This document shows, piece by piece, positions 1 to 6,387 of a DNA stretch of 11,025 nt. Below the pieces are notes generated by a model, which was not told where the DNA came from, did not search any database, and saw only the letters and a list, made by a program, of their open reading frames with translations. Every line of letters begins with the position of its first letter. The first letter of the stretch is position 1. This DNA is from JBFKAV01 sp041621405 (lineage in GTDB: Bacteria > Pseudomonadota > Alphaproteobacteria > Rhodobacterales > Rhodobacteraceae): positions 1 to 11,025 of the forward strand of contig JBFKAV010000121.1 of assembly GCA_041621405.1 (NCBI GenBank). Direction: 5' to 3'. The translations under genes and the position numbers were made by a program.

Positions 1-17
1 CAGAGTCCCTTCCGCAT
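1..17 (-). CDS. 5' end of a leftward gene (partial)
   Basis: Only the first five codons are in the window (M-R-K-G-L). The start is supported by a strong Shine-Dalgarno sequence, GGGAGGA on the minus strand at 23-29, five bases before the ATG at 15-17. The gene is divergent from the small secreted-protein gene at 239. An inverted repeat, GAACGG (37-42) and CCGTTC (50-55), sits just upstream of the ribosome site and could be an operator or a leader hairpin. Nothing can be said about the product. Confidence 0.5.
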
Positions 18-238
18 CGGTATCCTCCCATCTGCCGAACGGACTCGCGCCGTTCCGGACCATCGGGGCAGGCTAGCGCAGGCCGGGCGCTCTGCCCACC
101 ACCGATCCGCCTTCGGCAGAGGTTCGCCAACGGCCCGGCCTCACCCATCCGTGAGCCGCGGGCGCGGGCCGCCCGTGCTATGGTTCATTCCACCGGGGCC
201 GCCCGCGACGGAGCCCCGGCCAACACGGGAGACGACAG

Positions 239-484
239 ATGACCCTCCGCATCCCCCTCGCCGCGCTCGCGGCCTCTCTCTTCCTCGTCCTGCCCGCCCA
301 GGCCTTCCAGTGCCCCGCCGACATGGCCGAGATCGACGCTGCGCTGGCCACGGCCAGCCTCTCCGCCGAGGACCTCGCCCGGGTGCAGGAGCTCCGCGCT
401 CAGGGCGAGGCGCTGCACGCCTCCGGCGACCACCAGGCCTCGATCGACGCGCTGGCCGAGGCGAAGGCGCTGCTCGGGCTCTAG
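239..484 (+). CDS. small exported protein of unknown function, 81 aa
   Basis: I do not recognise a named family. The N-terminus is a clear Sec signal peptide: a short basic start (MTLR), a hydrophobic stretch at about residues 5-19 and the cleavage site AQA at 20-22. This leaves a mature protein of about 59 residues that begins FQCP. It has one cysteine (C25) and is otherwise predicted helical, with a TPR-like second half (H60-ASGDH-QASIDALAEAKALLG). It should act in the periplasm. The start is supported by GGGAG eight bases before the ATG. TATGGT near 179-184 could be a -10 box, but no clear -35 is visible. The gene is alone on its strand and converges on the CBS-domain gene. Confidence that it is coding is good; the function is unknown. 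Confidence 0.8.
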   Translation: MTLRIPLAALAASLFLVLPAQAFQCPADMAEIDAALATASLSAEDLARVQELRAQGEALHASGDHQASIDALAEAKALLGL

Positions 485-500
485 CCGCGCGGCAGGTCCG

Positions 501-520
501 AAAACCCTTTCGGAAGGGTT
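501..520 (-). terminator. hairpin with T tail, terminator of the CBS-domain gene
   Basis: AACCCTT (503-509) and AAGGGTT (514-520) form a perfect 7-bp stem with a 4-base loop. Read on the minus strand the stem runs into four T (504-501), as expected of an intrinsic terminator for the gene ending at 590. On the plus strand the hairpin lies 18 bases after the stop at 484 but has no T run, so it may act weakly in that direction. Confidence 0.6.
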
Positions 521-535
521 AAGGGAATTCTGAAT

Positions 536-556
536 AACCAGCGATTCCAGCTGGTT
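536..556. terminator. second hairpin between the convergent genes
   Basis: AACCAGC (536-542) and GCTGGTT (550-556) are perfect inverted arms around a 7-base loop. With the hairpin at 503-520 it forms a tandem pair in the 105-bp gap between two convergent genes. No clean T run follows on either strand, so a role in termination or 3'-end protection is inferred. Confidence 0.4.
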
Positions 557-589
557 GACTTGGTGTTTCACTGTGAAAGCGGGGGGAAA

Positions 590-1021
590 TCAGCCCCGAA
601 CGTAGTTCACCAGCTGGTCGATATCGAAGTCCCGGTCGCCGATGATCGCCTTCATCAGGTCGCCGATCGAGATGATCCCGATGAGCTGCCCCTCCCCGTC
701 GAGCACGGCCAGGTGCCGGACCCGCTTTTCGGTCATCAGGGCGACGCAGGCCTCCGCGGTGTCGTCGAGCCCGACATGGAGCACGTCGGGCCGCATCACG
801 TCCCTCAGGGGCGTGTTCGGCGAGGCCCGCCCCTTCAGGAACACCTCCCGCGCATAGTGCCGCTCGGTGAAGATCCCGACGATCCGCTCGCCCTCCATGA
901 CGAGCACCGACCCCACATCCTTCGCCGCCATCAGCTTCAGCGCGTCGAGCACCATCTCGTCCGGCCCGACGCGGTGGATCTCCCGGCCCTTCGCCTGAAG
1001 GATCTCGCGCACCCGTGCCAT
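590..1021 (-). CDS. tandem CBS-domain protein, 143 aa
   Basis: A cytoplasmic protein made almost entirely of two CBS domains, a fold that usually binds adenine nucleotides and senses energy or redox state. CBS 1 covers about residues 7-60 (GSVLVMEGERIVGIFTERH at 37-55). CBS 2 covers about 73-128 (VRHLAVLDGEGQLIGIISIG at 101-120, then DLMKAII). There is no attached enzyme or channel domain, so it is a stand-alone regulator whose partner is not visible here. I chose the ATG at 1021 over one 36 bases further upstream because GGAGGAAAGAGA stands directly before it. The protein ends NYVRG, a common ending in this family. The gene is monocistronic, convergent with the secreted-protein gene, and has a perfect palindrome 60-80 bp upstream of its start. 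Confidence 0.92.
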   Translation of the reverse strand: MARVREILQAKGREIHRVGPDEMVLDALKLMAAKDVGSVLVMEGERIVGIFTERHYAREVFLKGRASPNTPLRDVMRPDVLHVGLDDTAEACVALMTEKRVRHLAVLDGEGQLIGIISIGDLMKAIIGDRDFDIDQLVNYVRG

Positions 1022-1080
1022 TCTCTTTCCTCCATGCCGCGCCGCCTGGCGATTCACGATGATCCTCGCCCCGCCCTCGC

Positions 1081-1099
1081 CCGAGGTCCATGACCTCGG
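1081..1099. promoter_or_regulatory. 19-bp perfect palindrome, candidate operator
   Basis: CCGAGGTC and GACCTCGG are perfect 8-bp arms around CAT, 60-78 bp upstream of the CBS-domain start. On the minus strand a TTGACC (1098-1103) overlaps the distal arm and could be a -35 box, but I see no good -10 at the right distance. Operator function is inferred from symmetry and position only. Confidence 0.4.
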
Positions 1100-1242
1100 T
1101 CAATCCCCGCGCGACCGCGGAGCGCGACAGTCTGGCCGCGGCCGGCGCCTTTGCATCCGCAGCATCAGGCAGGATCTCTCGGCCGGTGTGGCGCCCGAAA
1201 TTTCTCCCTCCGCAACCTGCAGCGCCGACAGGGAAACCTGAC

Positions 1243-1251
1243 TTGTCCACA
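1243..1251 (+). promoter_or_regulatory. DnaA-box-like site
   Basis: TTGTCCACA differs from the consensus TTATCCACA at one position. It lies at the edge of an AT-richer stretch, 26 bases from a second box-like sequence in the same orientation. Single boxes occur by chance, so the evidence is the pairing and the setting. Confidence 0.3.
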
Positions 1252-1267
1252 GAAAATCCCCAAGCTA

Positions 1268-1280
1268 TTTCAATGCCTTA
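1268..1280 (+). promoter_or_regulatory. IHF-like site
   Basis: TTTCAATGCCTTA matches the IHF consensus WATCAANNNNTTR at all but one fixed position. It lies between the two DnaA-box-like sites and overlaps the second by three bases. The consensus is loose, so this is suggestive only. Confidence 0.25.
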
Positions 1281-1286
1281 TCCCCA
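1278..1286 (+). promoter_or_regulatory. second DnaA-box-like site
   Basis: TTATCCCCA differs from TTATCCACA at one position. It has the same orientation as the site at 1243-1251, and the IHF-like sequence lies between them. Confidence 0.25.
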
Positions 1287-1352
1287 TGAAAATTGCATGC
1301 TGCAGTGCTTTTTCCTTGCGCGACTCAGGCTCCCTTGCAACGGTTCCACTAC

Positions 1353-1575
1353 CGCAAGGAGGTCGCAAGACCGTCCGAGCGGGGCGCGAGGGCCTCCGGG
1401 GCCAGAGCGGGGCGATAACGGGACTTCGGAACCGGGTCGCATCGCAAGGGTGTTCGGAACGTCGTCAGGATCGAGTGCGTTCTTCGGAGCGTTCGCGGTG
1501 CGGTCGGTGTCGCAAGGGTCGTTAGCGCGCCGCGATGGCTCGCAAGAGCAGGAGTGGCAGCTTCGGATCTTCGGA
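1353..1575 (+). repeat. degenerate short repeats, CGCAAG and TTCGGA
   Basis: CGCAAG occurs at 1353, 1364, 1443, 1511 and 1541. TTCGGA occurs at 1425, 1453, 1483, 1562 and 1570. Some copies combine into a longer degenerate unit: TCGCAAG followed a few bases later by GTCCGAGC (1363 onward) or GTTCGGAAC (1442 onward). Spacing is irregular, so this is neither a CRISPR array nor a clean tandem repeat. It recalls decayed iterons or a protein-binding cluster, but no function can be assigned. Confidence 0.4.
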
Positions 1576-1959
1576 GCCGAGGCAACTGGGCCGCAAAGTC
1601 CTTCGGGGCGGAGCGGGTCAGGAAGGCGTCAGGGAGCGTCCCTCGCGGGCGCGATGCAAGGACCGCGTCTGAGCACCTGGCGCCTTTTCCTGGCCCGGCC
1701 GCGCGTTTCTCCATGCCAGCAATAGAGCGGGGCCCGTCCGCCCATGGCAGCCGAGCCCCGTGACGTCAGAGAATGCATTACCGCGTCCATGCACCTGTAG
1801 CCGCGCCCATACGCCGCACATCCTGCAAGTTCAACAAGATATCGCAGGGATAACTTCTGAACACCCAAGATGTGGCAAAACCACCACGTTTCTGGGATGC
1901 TGTTCGCCGCTCTCCTCGAAGCTAATGACCTGTGCGGTGAAATCTTCCATCCGATCGAG

Positions 1960-2204
1960 GATTCGGATCGTGCTTCTCTGCGGCATCCGTGAGTGCATCG
2001 CCGCAGGCTGGTGTTCGCTGCATCGATTCCCGCCAAGCGGCCCGCAAAGCCACTCCGATTCGCGGCGACTCTGCCGCCGCAGAGCCGCGAACGTGCCCCG
2101 AATCCGCCCCAGCGCCTCGAATCCCGGGCGCCTCAAGACAGCCAAGAATGCACAGGCGGCCCCAAACTCGGTGTGGGGCTTGCGATCGAAAATCCTTCGG
2201 AATC
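1960..2204. other. cluster of seven GANTC methylation sites
   Basis: GANTC starts at 1960, 2025, 2057, 2067, 2100, 2119 and 2200. Chance expectation is about one per 256-280 bp. GANTC is the recognition site of the alphaproteobacterial cell-cycle methyltransferase CcrM. Elsewhere in the 1.4-kb region I find only two more (1051 and 1322), so the clustering is local. Confidence 0.5.
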
Positions 2205-2404
2205 ATTAACTTGCAGACCAAGAGCCGCATCCGGATCCGGGCTTGCGACAGGCCCGTCTCCGTCGGTGAACAGAATATGAATGCCACATTCCCGCCCCGT
2301 TCAACTTCCGCGTGCCACTACTTGGGTGTGGGGAACCTTGGGACGGTTCGAGTTGCTCTCAAGGTGCGAGGAAGTCGCGAATACAAATGTCCGGGGGGAC
2401 GGAA

Positions 2405-2593
2405 ATGACTGAACCAGCGATCCTTGTGCTCCGCAAGCCGGTCAAGCTCGCCGCGGCCGATGCGCCATACGTTCGTTCATCCGCGGCGGTAACCGAGCGC
2501 TTCCGCACGGCCAAGGCCCGCAGCAGTTTTCAGCCGGTCGAACAGCTCATCGTGCGTCTCGACCGGGCCAGGACGGTCCAGGCCTGCGCCTAG
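2405..2593 (+). CDS. possible small protein, 62 aa
   Basis: An unrecognised short ORF beginning MTEPAILVLRKPVKLA. It is basic (many Arg and Lys), has no signal peptide or membrane segment, and ends QACA. Support for coding is a purine-rich GGGGGGAC just before the ATG and third codon positions that are mostly G or C, unlike the non-coding DNA upstream. Its TAG (2591-2593) and the TAG of the convergent dehydrogenase gene (2590-2592 on the other strand) share the palindrome CTAG. A longer version starting at 2312 would extend into the lower-GC region and has no better ribosome site. It may not be expressed. Confidence 0.35.
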   Translation: MTEPAILVLRKPVKLAAADAPYVRSSAAVTERFRTAKARSSFQPVEQLIVRLDRARTVQACA

Positions 2594-3471
2594 CCCTTCC
2601 CGCCTATCCGAGCAGCGATCACGCGAGACACCAGCTCTCGCAGCTCTCCCGTCATCGGCCCTGCCCTGCCCATCCGCGCCTGCACTTCGGCGATCTCGGC
2701 TGCGAGTGCCCCACGCAACCCCAGTTCGTCGAGCGTCGCCGCGCACTCGCGCATTTCTTCGGCGCGGCGCGTGCCGTGTGTGAGCGTCCGCTCGAAATGG
2801 TAGTCGGCGATCCCGGGCCAGCCGAGGCCGGGATAGCTTTCCGACAGCGAGGCCAGGATTTCCTCGTAGCAGCCCGACCGCTCGGCAGCGAGCAGGGTCT
2901 CCACGATGATCGCCTCGAGCCCCTTCACGAAGAGCGAGCGCACCATCTTCAACGCGGTCGCCGCCCCCGGCTCCGGCCCGGCCTCGCGCCAGGCGAAACC
3001 CAGCCGGTCGAGAGCGGTCCGCGCATCGCCTATCCCGCCACCCGCCACCAGTACCGGTGTCCGGTGGCCGCGCGGGTGGACCGGGGCCATCACCGCCATG
3101 TCTAGATAGCGCGCCTTCATCGCCTCCACCCGCGCCGCCGTCTCGCGCTTACGGCCTGGGGAGACCGAGTTGATGTCGACGACCAGGTTGCACGCCCCGA
3201 GTGCCGGTAGCAGCGGGAAGATCGCGACAAGGCTCTGGTCGGCGGTCACCGCGGAGACGATCCAGTCGGCCGCCGCCAGGCCCTCAGGCCCGGCTGACTC
3301 TGTCACCCCGTGTGCCGCGATCGCCGCCCGCATCGCCTGCGCCTCCTGGCCGTCGAGCTTGATGTCCCAGGCGAGGAAGCCGAGCGCCGGGTCGGTCGCC
3401 GCCAGCGTCTCGCGGAAGGCGCGGGCAGCTTCGCCGAAGCCGAGGAAGGCGATCGTGGTGAGGCCGCTCAT
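2590..3471 (-). CDS. NAD(P)-dependent dehydrogenase, 6-phosphogluconate dehydrogenase-like with DUF1932-type C-terminus, 293 aa
   Basis: A cytoplasmic oxidoreductase of the beta-hydroxyacid dehydrogenase superfamily, whose members oxidise 3-hydroxy acids with NAD(P)+. The N-terminal Rossmann fold begins IAFLGFGEAARAF, with the glycine motif at residues 11-16. DINSVSPG (99-106) ends the nucleotide domain. MAPVHPRG (128-135) takes the place of the substrate-binding loop. K175 in KMVRSLFVKGLEA matches the catalytic lysine position. The C-terminal helical part (about 195-285, with THGTRRAEEM at 231-240) resembles DUF1932. It is the last gene of the run, 82 bp after dctM, with only a weak ribosome site (GGGG about eight bases before the ATG). 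An internal start or separate regulation is possible. From context it probably acts on the transported compound or a product of it; the substrate is not known. Confidence 0.85.
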   Translation of the reverse strand: MSGLTTIAFLGFGEAARAFRETLAATDPALGFLAWDIKLDGQEAQAMRAAIAAHGVTESAGPEGLAAADWIVSAVTADQSLVAIFPLLPALGACNLVVDINSVSPGRKRETAARVEAMKARYLDMAVMAPVHPRGHRTPVLVAGGGIGDARTALDRLGFAWREAGPEPGAATALKMVRSLFVKGLEAIIVETLLAAERSGCYEEILASLSESYPGLGWPGIADYHFERTLTHGTRRAEEMRECAATLDELGLRGALAAEIAEVQARMGRAGPMTGELRELVSRVIAARIGGKG

Positions 3472-3553
3472 GGTGCTGACCCCGGCGCCGGAAATCCAGG
3501 CGCAGGTCGGGTCGCGAGGGGACGGAGGGGCCTTGGCATGGGTTCCGGTCCGG

Positions 3554-4858
3554 TCAGTTGATCATCTTGCTGGGCAGGTAGAGCGAGAGCTGTGGGAAGG
3601 CGACGAGGATCGCCAGGGCGACCAGCATGGCGAGCCAGAACGGCGCAACGCCGCGGAAGATCTGGCCCAGCGCCACCTGCGGCGCAACCGACTTGACGAT
3701 GAAGACGTTGAGGCCAACCGGCGGCGAGATCAGCCCCATCTCCAGCGTCAGCACCACCAGCACGCCGAACCAGATCGGGTCGATGCCCAGCTCGAGGATT
3801 ACGGGGAAAAAGATCGGCAGGGTCAGCACCAACATGGCAAAGCCCTCGAGGAAGCAGCCGAGTACCATGTAGACGGCGAGGATCACCGCGAGCGTGCCAA
3901 GCGTGCCGAGGTTCAGTGCCGCCAGCGCGTCGCCAACGACTTCGGGGATATGGCTCAGGGCGAGAAACGGGTTGATCAGGTGCGCCGCGATCAGGATCAA
4001 CATGACAGTGGCCGTGGTCACCACGCTGTCGCGCCCGGCATCCCTCATCGCGCCAAGCGTCAGCGAGCGGGTGAGAACGCCGTAGAGCATCACGAGCCCT
4101 GCACCAACGGCTGCCGCCTCGACCGGCGAGAACAGGCCACCGTAGATGCCGCCAATGGTGAGCAGGATCACTGCCATGATCGGCGCCGCGCCGCCGAGCG
4201 CCCGGCCCTTCTCGGCGAGCGACGTGCGTGGGCCAGGCGGGCCGTAGTGCGGCCGGAGCGCGCAGAGGACAGTGATGAGCAGGACGAAGAGCGCGAGCAG
4301 CAGCAGCCCCGGAACAACGCCGGCCAGGAACAGCCGCCCGATCGACTGCTCGGTGAGGATCGCGTAGATCACGAAGCCGGTCGAAGGCGGGATCAGGATC
4401 CCCAGCGTGCCGCCCGCCGCCACGACACCGGTCGACAGCCGCGGGTCGTAGTTGAAGCGCTCCATCTCGACCAGCGAGACCTTGCCCATGGTGAGCGCCG
4501 AGGCGACCGAGGAGCCCGAGAGCGCGGCGAAGCCGCCGCAACCGATCACCGTCGCCGAGGCGAGGCCGCCGCGGAACTGGCCGACGATGGAATAGGCGGC
4601 GTCGTAGAGCTGCCGGCTCATCCCGGTGGAGCTGGCCACGTTCCCCATCAGGATGAAGAGCGGGATCACCACCAGCTCGGGCGAGGAGGCGAGCGTGAAG
4701 GTCTCGGAAGCCAGGAGCCCCATCGCCGCGTTCCAGCCGTTCAGCACCCAGATACCGGCGAAGCCCACCAGGAACATCGCGAACGCCACCGGCAATCGGA
4801 GCGCGAGCAGCAGAAGCAGGACGGCGACGCCGATTAGCCCGATCGTGCCGCCGCTCAC
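3554..4858 (-). CDS. dctM: TRAP transporter large membrane subunit DctM, 434 aa
   Basis: The ion-coupled transport subunit of a tripartite ATP-independent periplasmic transporter, in the inner membrane. The sequence is a succession of hydrophobic helices, as expected for about 12 segments, and 434 residues is normal for the family. Family motifs are AALSGSSVAS (111-120), AAGGTLGILIPPS (147-159), SIGRLFLAGVVPG (172-184) and a second LISPPVGLN repeat near 376-384 that reflects the internal duplication. I chose the GTG at 4858 (start MSGGTIGLIG) because it overlaps the dctQ stop as GTGA, a sign of translational coupling. The open frame continues far upstream, but that part is antisense to the sense of dctQ and the binding-protein gene and has no membrane character. 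Confidence 0.93.
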   Translation of the reverse strand: MSGGTIGLIGVAVLLLLLALRLPVAFAMFLVGFAGIWVLNGWNAAMGLLASETFTLASSPELVVIPLFILMGNVASSTGMSRQLYDAAYSIVGQFRGGLASATVIGCGGFAALSGSSVASALTMGKVSLVEMERFNYDPRLSTGVVAAGGTLGILIPPSTGFVIYAILTEQSIGRLFLAGVVPGLLLLALFVLLITVLCALRPHYGPPGPRTSLAEKGRALGGAAPIMAVILLTIGGIYGGLFSPVEAAAVGAGLVMLYGVLTRSLTLGAMRDAGRDSVVTTATVMLILIAAHLINPFLALSHIPEVVGDALAALNLGTLGTLAVILAVYMVLGCFLEGFAMLVLTLPIFFPVILELGIDPIWFGVLVVLTLEMGLISPPVGLNVFIVKSVAPQVALGQIFRGVAPFWLAMLVALAILVAFPQLSLYLPSKMIN

Positions 4859-5364
4859 GAACGCGCCTCCCGCTCGGCGCGGATGTCGCGGCCCTGAAGC
4901 GCAAGCTCTGCGGCGCGCAGGAGAAGCCCGGCGGCGCTGAGCAGCGCGAAGCCGACGAGCGCCCACTGAAACCAGGCCTTCGGAAGGCGCAGGAGGTTGG
5001 TGGAGAGGTTCAGCATCTGCGAGAGCTTGGAGCTTTCCCACACCGCCCAGGCGATGAAGACGAAGATCACAGCGCCGAGCAGCGCCGCGGCGATGTCGAT
5101 CACGCGGTTGACGACGCCGGGAAACCTCGACTCGAGCAGGTCCACGCCGATATGGCCGCCGGTCCGGTCGCACAGCGCCATGCCGCCGAAGACCACGATC
5201 ACCATCGTCATGGTGATGATGTCCTGCGAGCCGAAAAGCGGCGCGCCGAAGGCGCGGCCGACGACGTCCACCAGAATGACGCCGACCTCTAAGAAGATCG
5301 CGAGGACGCCGATGGAAGCGGACAGGCCGATCAGCCTGTCCGCGATCCGCCGGGTGCGATGCAC
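4855..5364 (-). CDS. dctQ: TRAP transporter small membrane subunit DctQ, 169 aa
   Basis: The four-helix partner of DctM, which binds it and helps dock the periplasmic binding protein. Hydrophobic segments lie at about residues 12-36, 48-67, 88-112 and 130-152. The family motif HIGVDLLESR (71-80) follows the second segment, and LPKAWFQW precedes the last. The start is a GTG (5362-5364) directly after the TAG of the binding-protein gene, with no spacer; GGGGCC at the end of the upstream gene is a weak ribosome site. The 3' end overlaps dctM by four bases. Both junctions point to translational coupling, which would help keep the membrane subunits in step. Confidence 0.92.
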   Translation of the reverse strand: MHRTRRIADRLIGLSASIGVLAIFLEVGVILVDVVGRAFGAPLFGSQDIITMTMVIVVFGGMALCDRTGGHIGVDLLESRFPGVVNRVIDIAAALLGAVIFVFIAWAVWESSKLSQMLNLSTNLLRLPKAWFQWALVGFALLSAAGLLLRAAELALQGRDIRAEREARS

Positions 5365-6345
5365 CTATTGGCCCCGCATCGCGGCCAGCGCCGCGGCGCC
5401 GTCCACATCGGAGACGTACTTGTCGGTCACCGCCGCCACCGCCTCGGCGAAGGCCGCGGCCTCGTCGGCGCTGAGCTCGACGATCGTGTTGGCGCCGTCC
5501 GCGGCTGCGGCTTCCAGCGCCGCGTCGGCGGCTGTGCGCCAGGCATCCTCGGCATTCTTCGACAGGCCGGGGCCCGAGGCGGCGTCGATCGCGGCCTGCT
5601 GGTCCGCCGGCAGGCTGTCGTACTTCGCCTGGTTCATCACCGCGAAGAAGGTCAGCCGGCCGAGGTTCGCGCCTACCGTGAAGCTGTCGGCGACCTCGTC
5701 GAGCTTGAAGTCGGTGAGGGTCGAGGCGCCGGTGATCACGCCGTCGATCAGCCCGGTCTGCAGCGCGTTGTAGACCTGGTTGATCGGCATCTGCACCGGC
5801 GTCGCGCCGAGCGCAGTGGCGACCTCGGCCGCCGTGGCGCCGGCCACCCGGACCTTGAGGCCAGCCAGGTCGGCCGGCGTGCGGACCACCCGGTCCTTCA
5901 TGATGAAGATCGCCGGCTCGGAGGTCCACAGCCCAAGCACTTTGGTGCCCGGGAACTCGGCCTTGAGGTGGTCATCGAAAGCGCGCCACAGCGCCTCGTA
6001 ACCCGGCAGATCGAGCGGGACCGCCTCGGGCATCTCGACGATCATCGTTTTGCCGAATTGCGACGAAGTATATCCCGGCAGGCCCCAGGTGATGTCGGCC
6101 ACGCCCTGAACGGCGCGCACGTATTGCTCCGCCGGGCCCGCGCCGAGCTCGCCGCCATGATAGCCGCGCACGGTGAGCGCGCCGCCGGTGGCCGCCGACA
6201 GATCGGCGTTCAGCTTCTCGATCACCGAGGCGTTGACGGTGTGAAAGGGCGGCGTGAAATTGGCGAACTTCAGCTCTTCCGCCGCAGCGGGCAGTACGCT
6301 GCCCACCGCGACCGCGGCGGCAGCAAGGATACGGGTCAGTCTCAT
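5365..6345 (-). CDS. dctP: TRAP transporter periplasmic substrate-binding protein DctP, 326 aa
   Basis: Binds the ligand in the periplasm and delivers it to DctQM. A signal peptide is evident (MRLTRILAAAAVAVGSVLPA, cut after AAA near residue 22), followed by the typical mature start EELKFANFTPPFH. R166 in LKVRVAGA matches the arginine that in this family forms a salt bridge with the ligand carboxylate. Q190-VYNALQTGLIDG (190-202) is the usual second signature. The ligand is therefore probably an organic acid; which one cannot be read from the sequence. An excellent ribosome site (GGGAGGAG seven bases upstream) makes this the most strongly initiated gene of the operon, fitting the excess of binding protein usual in TRAP systems. 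It starts 42 bp after the demethylase gene. Confidence 0.94.
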   Translation of the reverse strand: MRLTRILAAAAVAVGSVLPAAAEELKFANFTPPFHTVNASVIEKLNADLSAATGGALTVRGYHGGELGAGPAEQYVRAVQGVADITWGLPGYTSSQFGKTMIVEMPEAVPLDLPGYEALWRAFDDHLKAEFPGTKVLGLWTSEPAIFIMKDRVVRTPADLAGLKVRVAGATAAEVATALGATPVQMPINQVYNALQTGLIDGVITGASTLTDFKLDEVADSFTVGANLGRLTFFAVMNQAKYDSLPADQQAAIDAASGPGLSKNAEDAWRTAADAALEAAAADGANTIVELSADEAAAFAEAVAAVTDKYVSDVDGAAALAAMRGQ

Positions 6346-6387
6346 GTCATCTCCTCCCTAGCGACATCGGTCACTCTTTCAGCGCCG

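Larger units (their letters stand above)
1022..2404. other. gene-poor, lower-GC region with repeats and origin-like motifs
   Basis: No open frame in this 1.4 kb resembles a protein family, has a convincing ribosome site or shows the GC-rich third positions of the neighbouring genes. The base composition is visibly less GC-rich, especially at 1240-1320 and 1810-2030. The stretch contains a palindrome (1081-1099), DnaA-box-like and IHF-like sequences (1243-1286), repeated CGCAAG and TTCGGA hexamers (1353-1575) and a cluster of GANTC sites (1960-2204). It could be a decayed gene region, a regulatory or structural locus, or part of a replication origin. I see no transposase fragment, no tRNA and no clear insertion-sequence ends. 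Confidence 0.6.

Noticed and set aside
1353..1575. Possible CRISPR array
   Set aside because: The repeats are only 6-10 bp, degenerate and unevenly spaced, and no cas gene is nearby.
1349..1714. Minus-strand frame of 121 codons, and other frames in 1090-2290
   Set aside because: No family resemblance, no ribosome site, and the frames overlap each other on both strands in a repeat-bearing region of lower GC.
3170..4837. Long plus-strand open frame (555 codons), rich in Arg, Asp, Glu and His
   Set aside because: It lies antisense to dctM and the dehydrogenase gene. Its composition is that of a GC-rich shadow frame, with no domain and no ribosome site.
4859..5929. N-terminal extension of the DctM frame up to 791 codons
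   Set aside because: The extra part overlaps dctQ and dctP in another frame, is polar and repetitive, and the GTG at 4858 gives a normal-length DctM coupled to dctQ.
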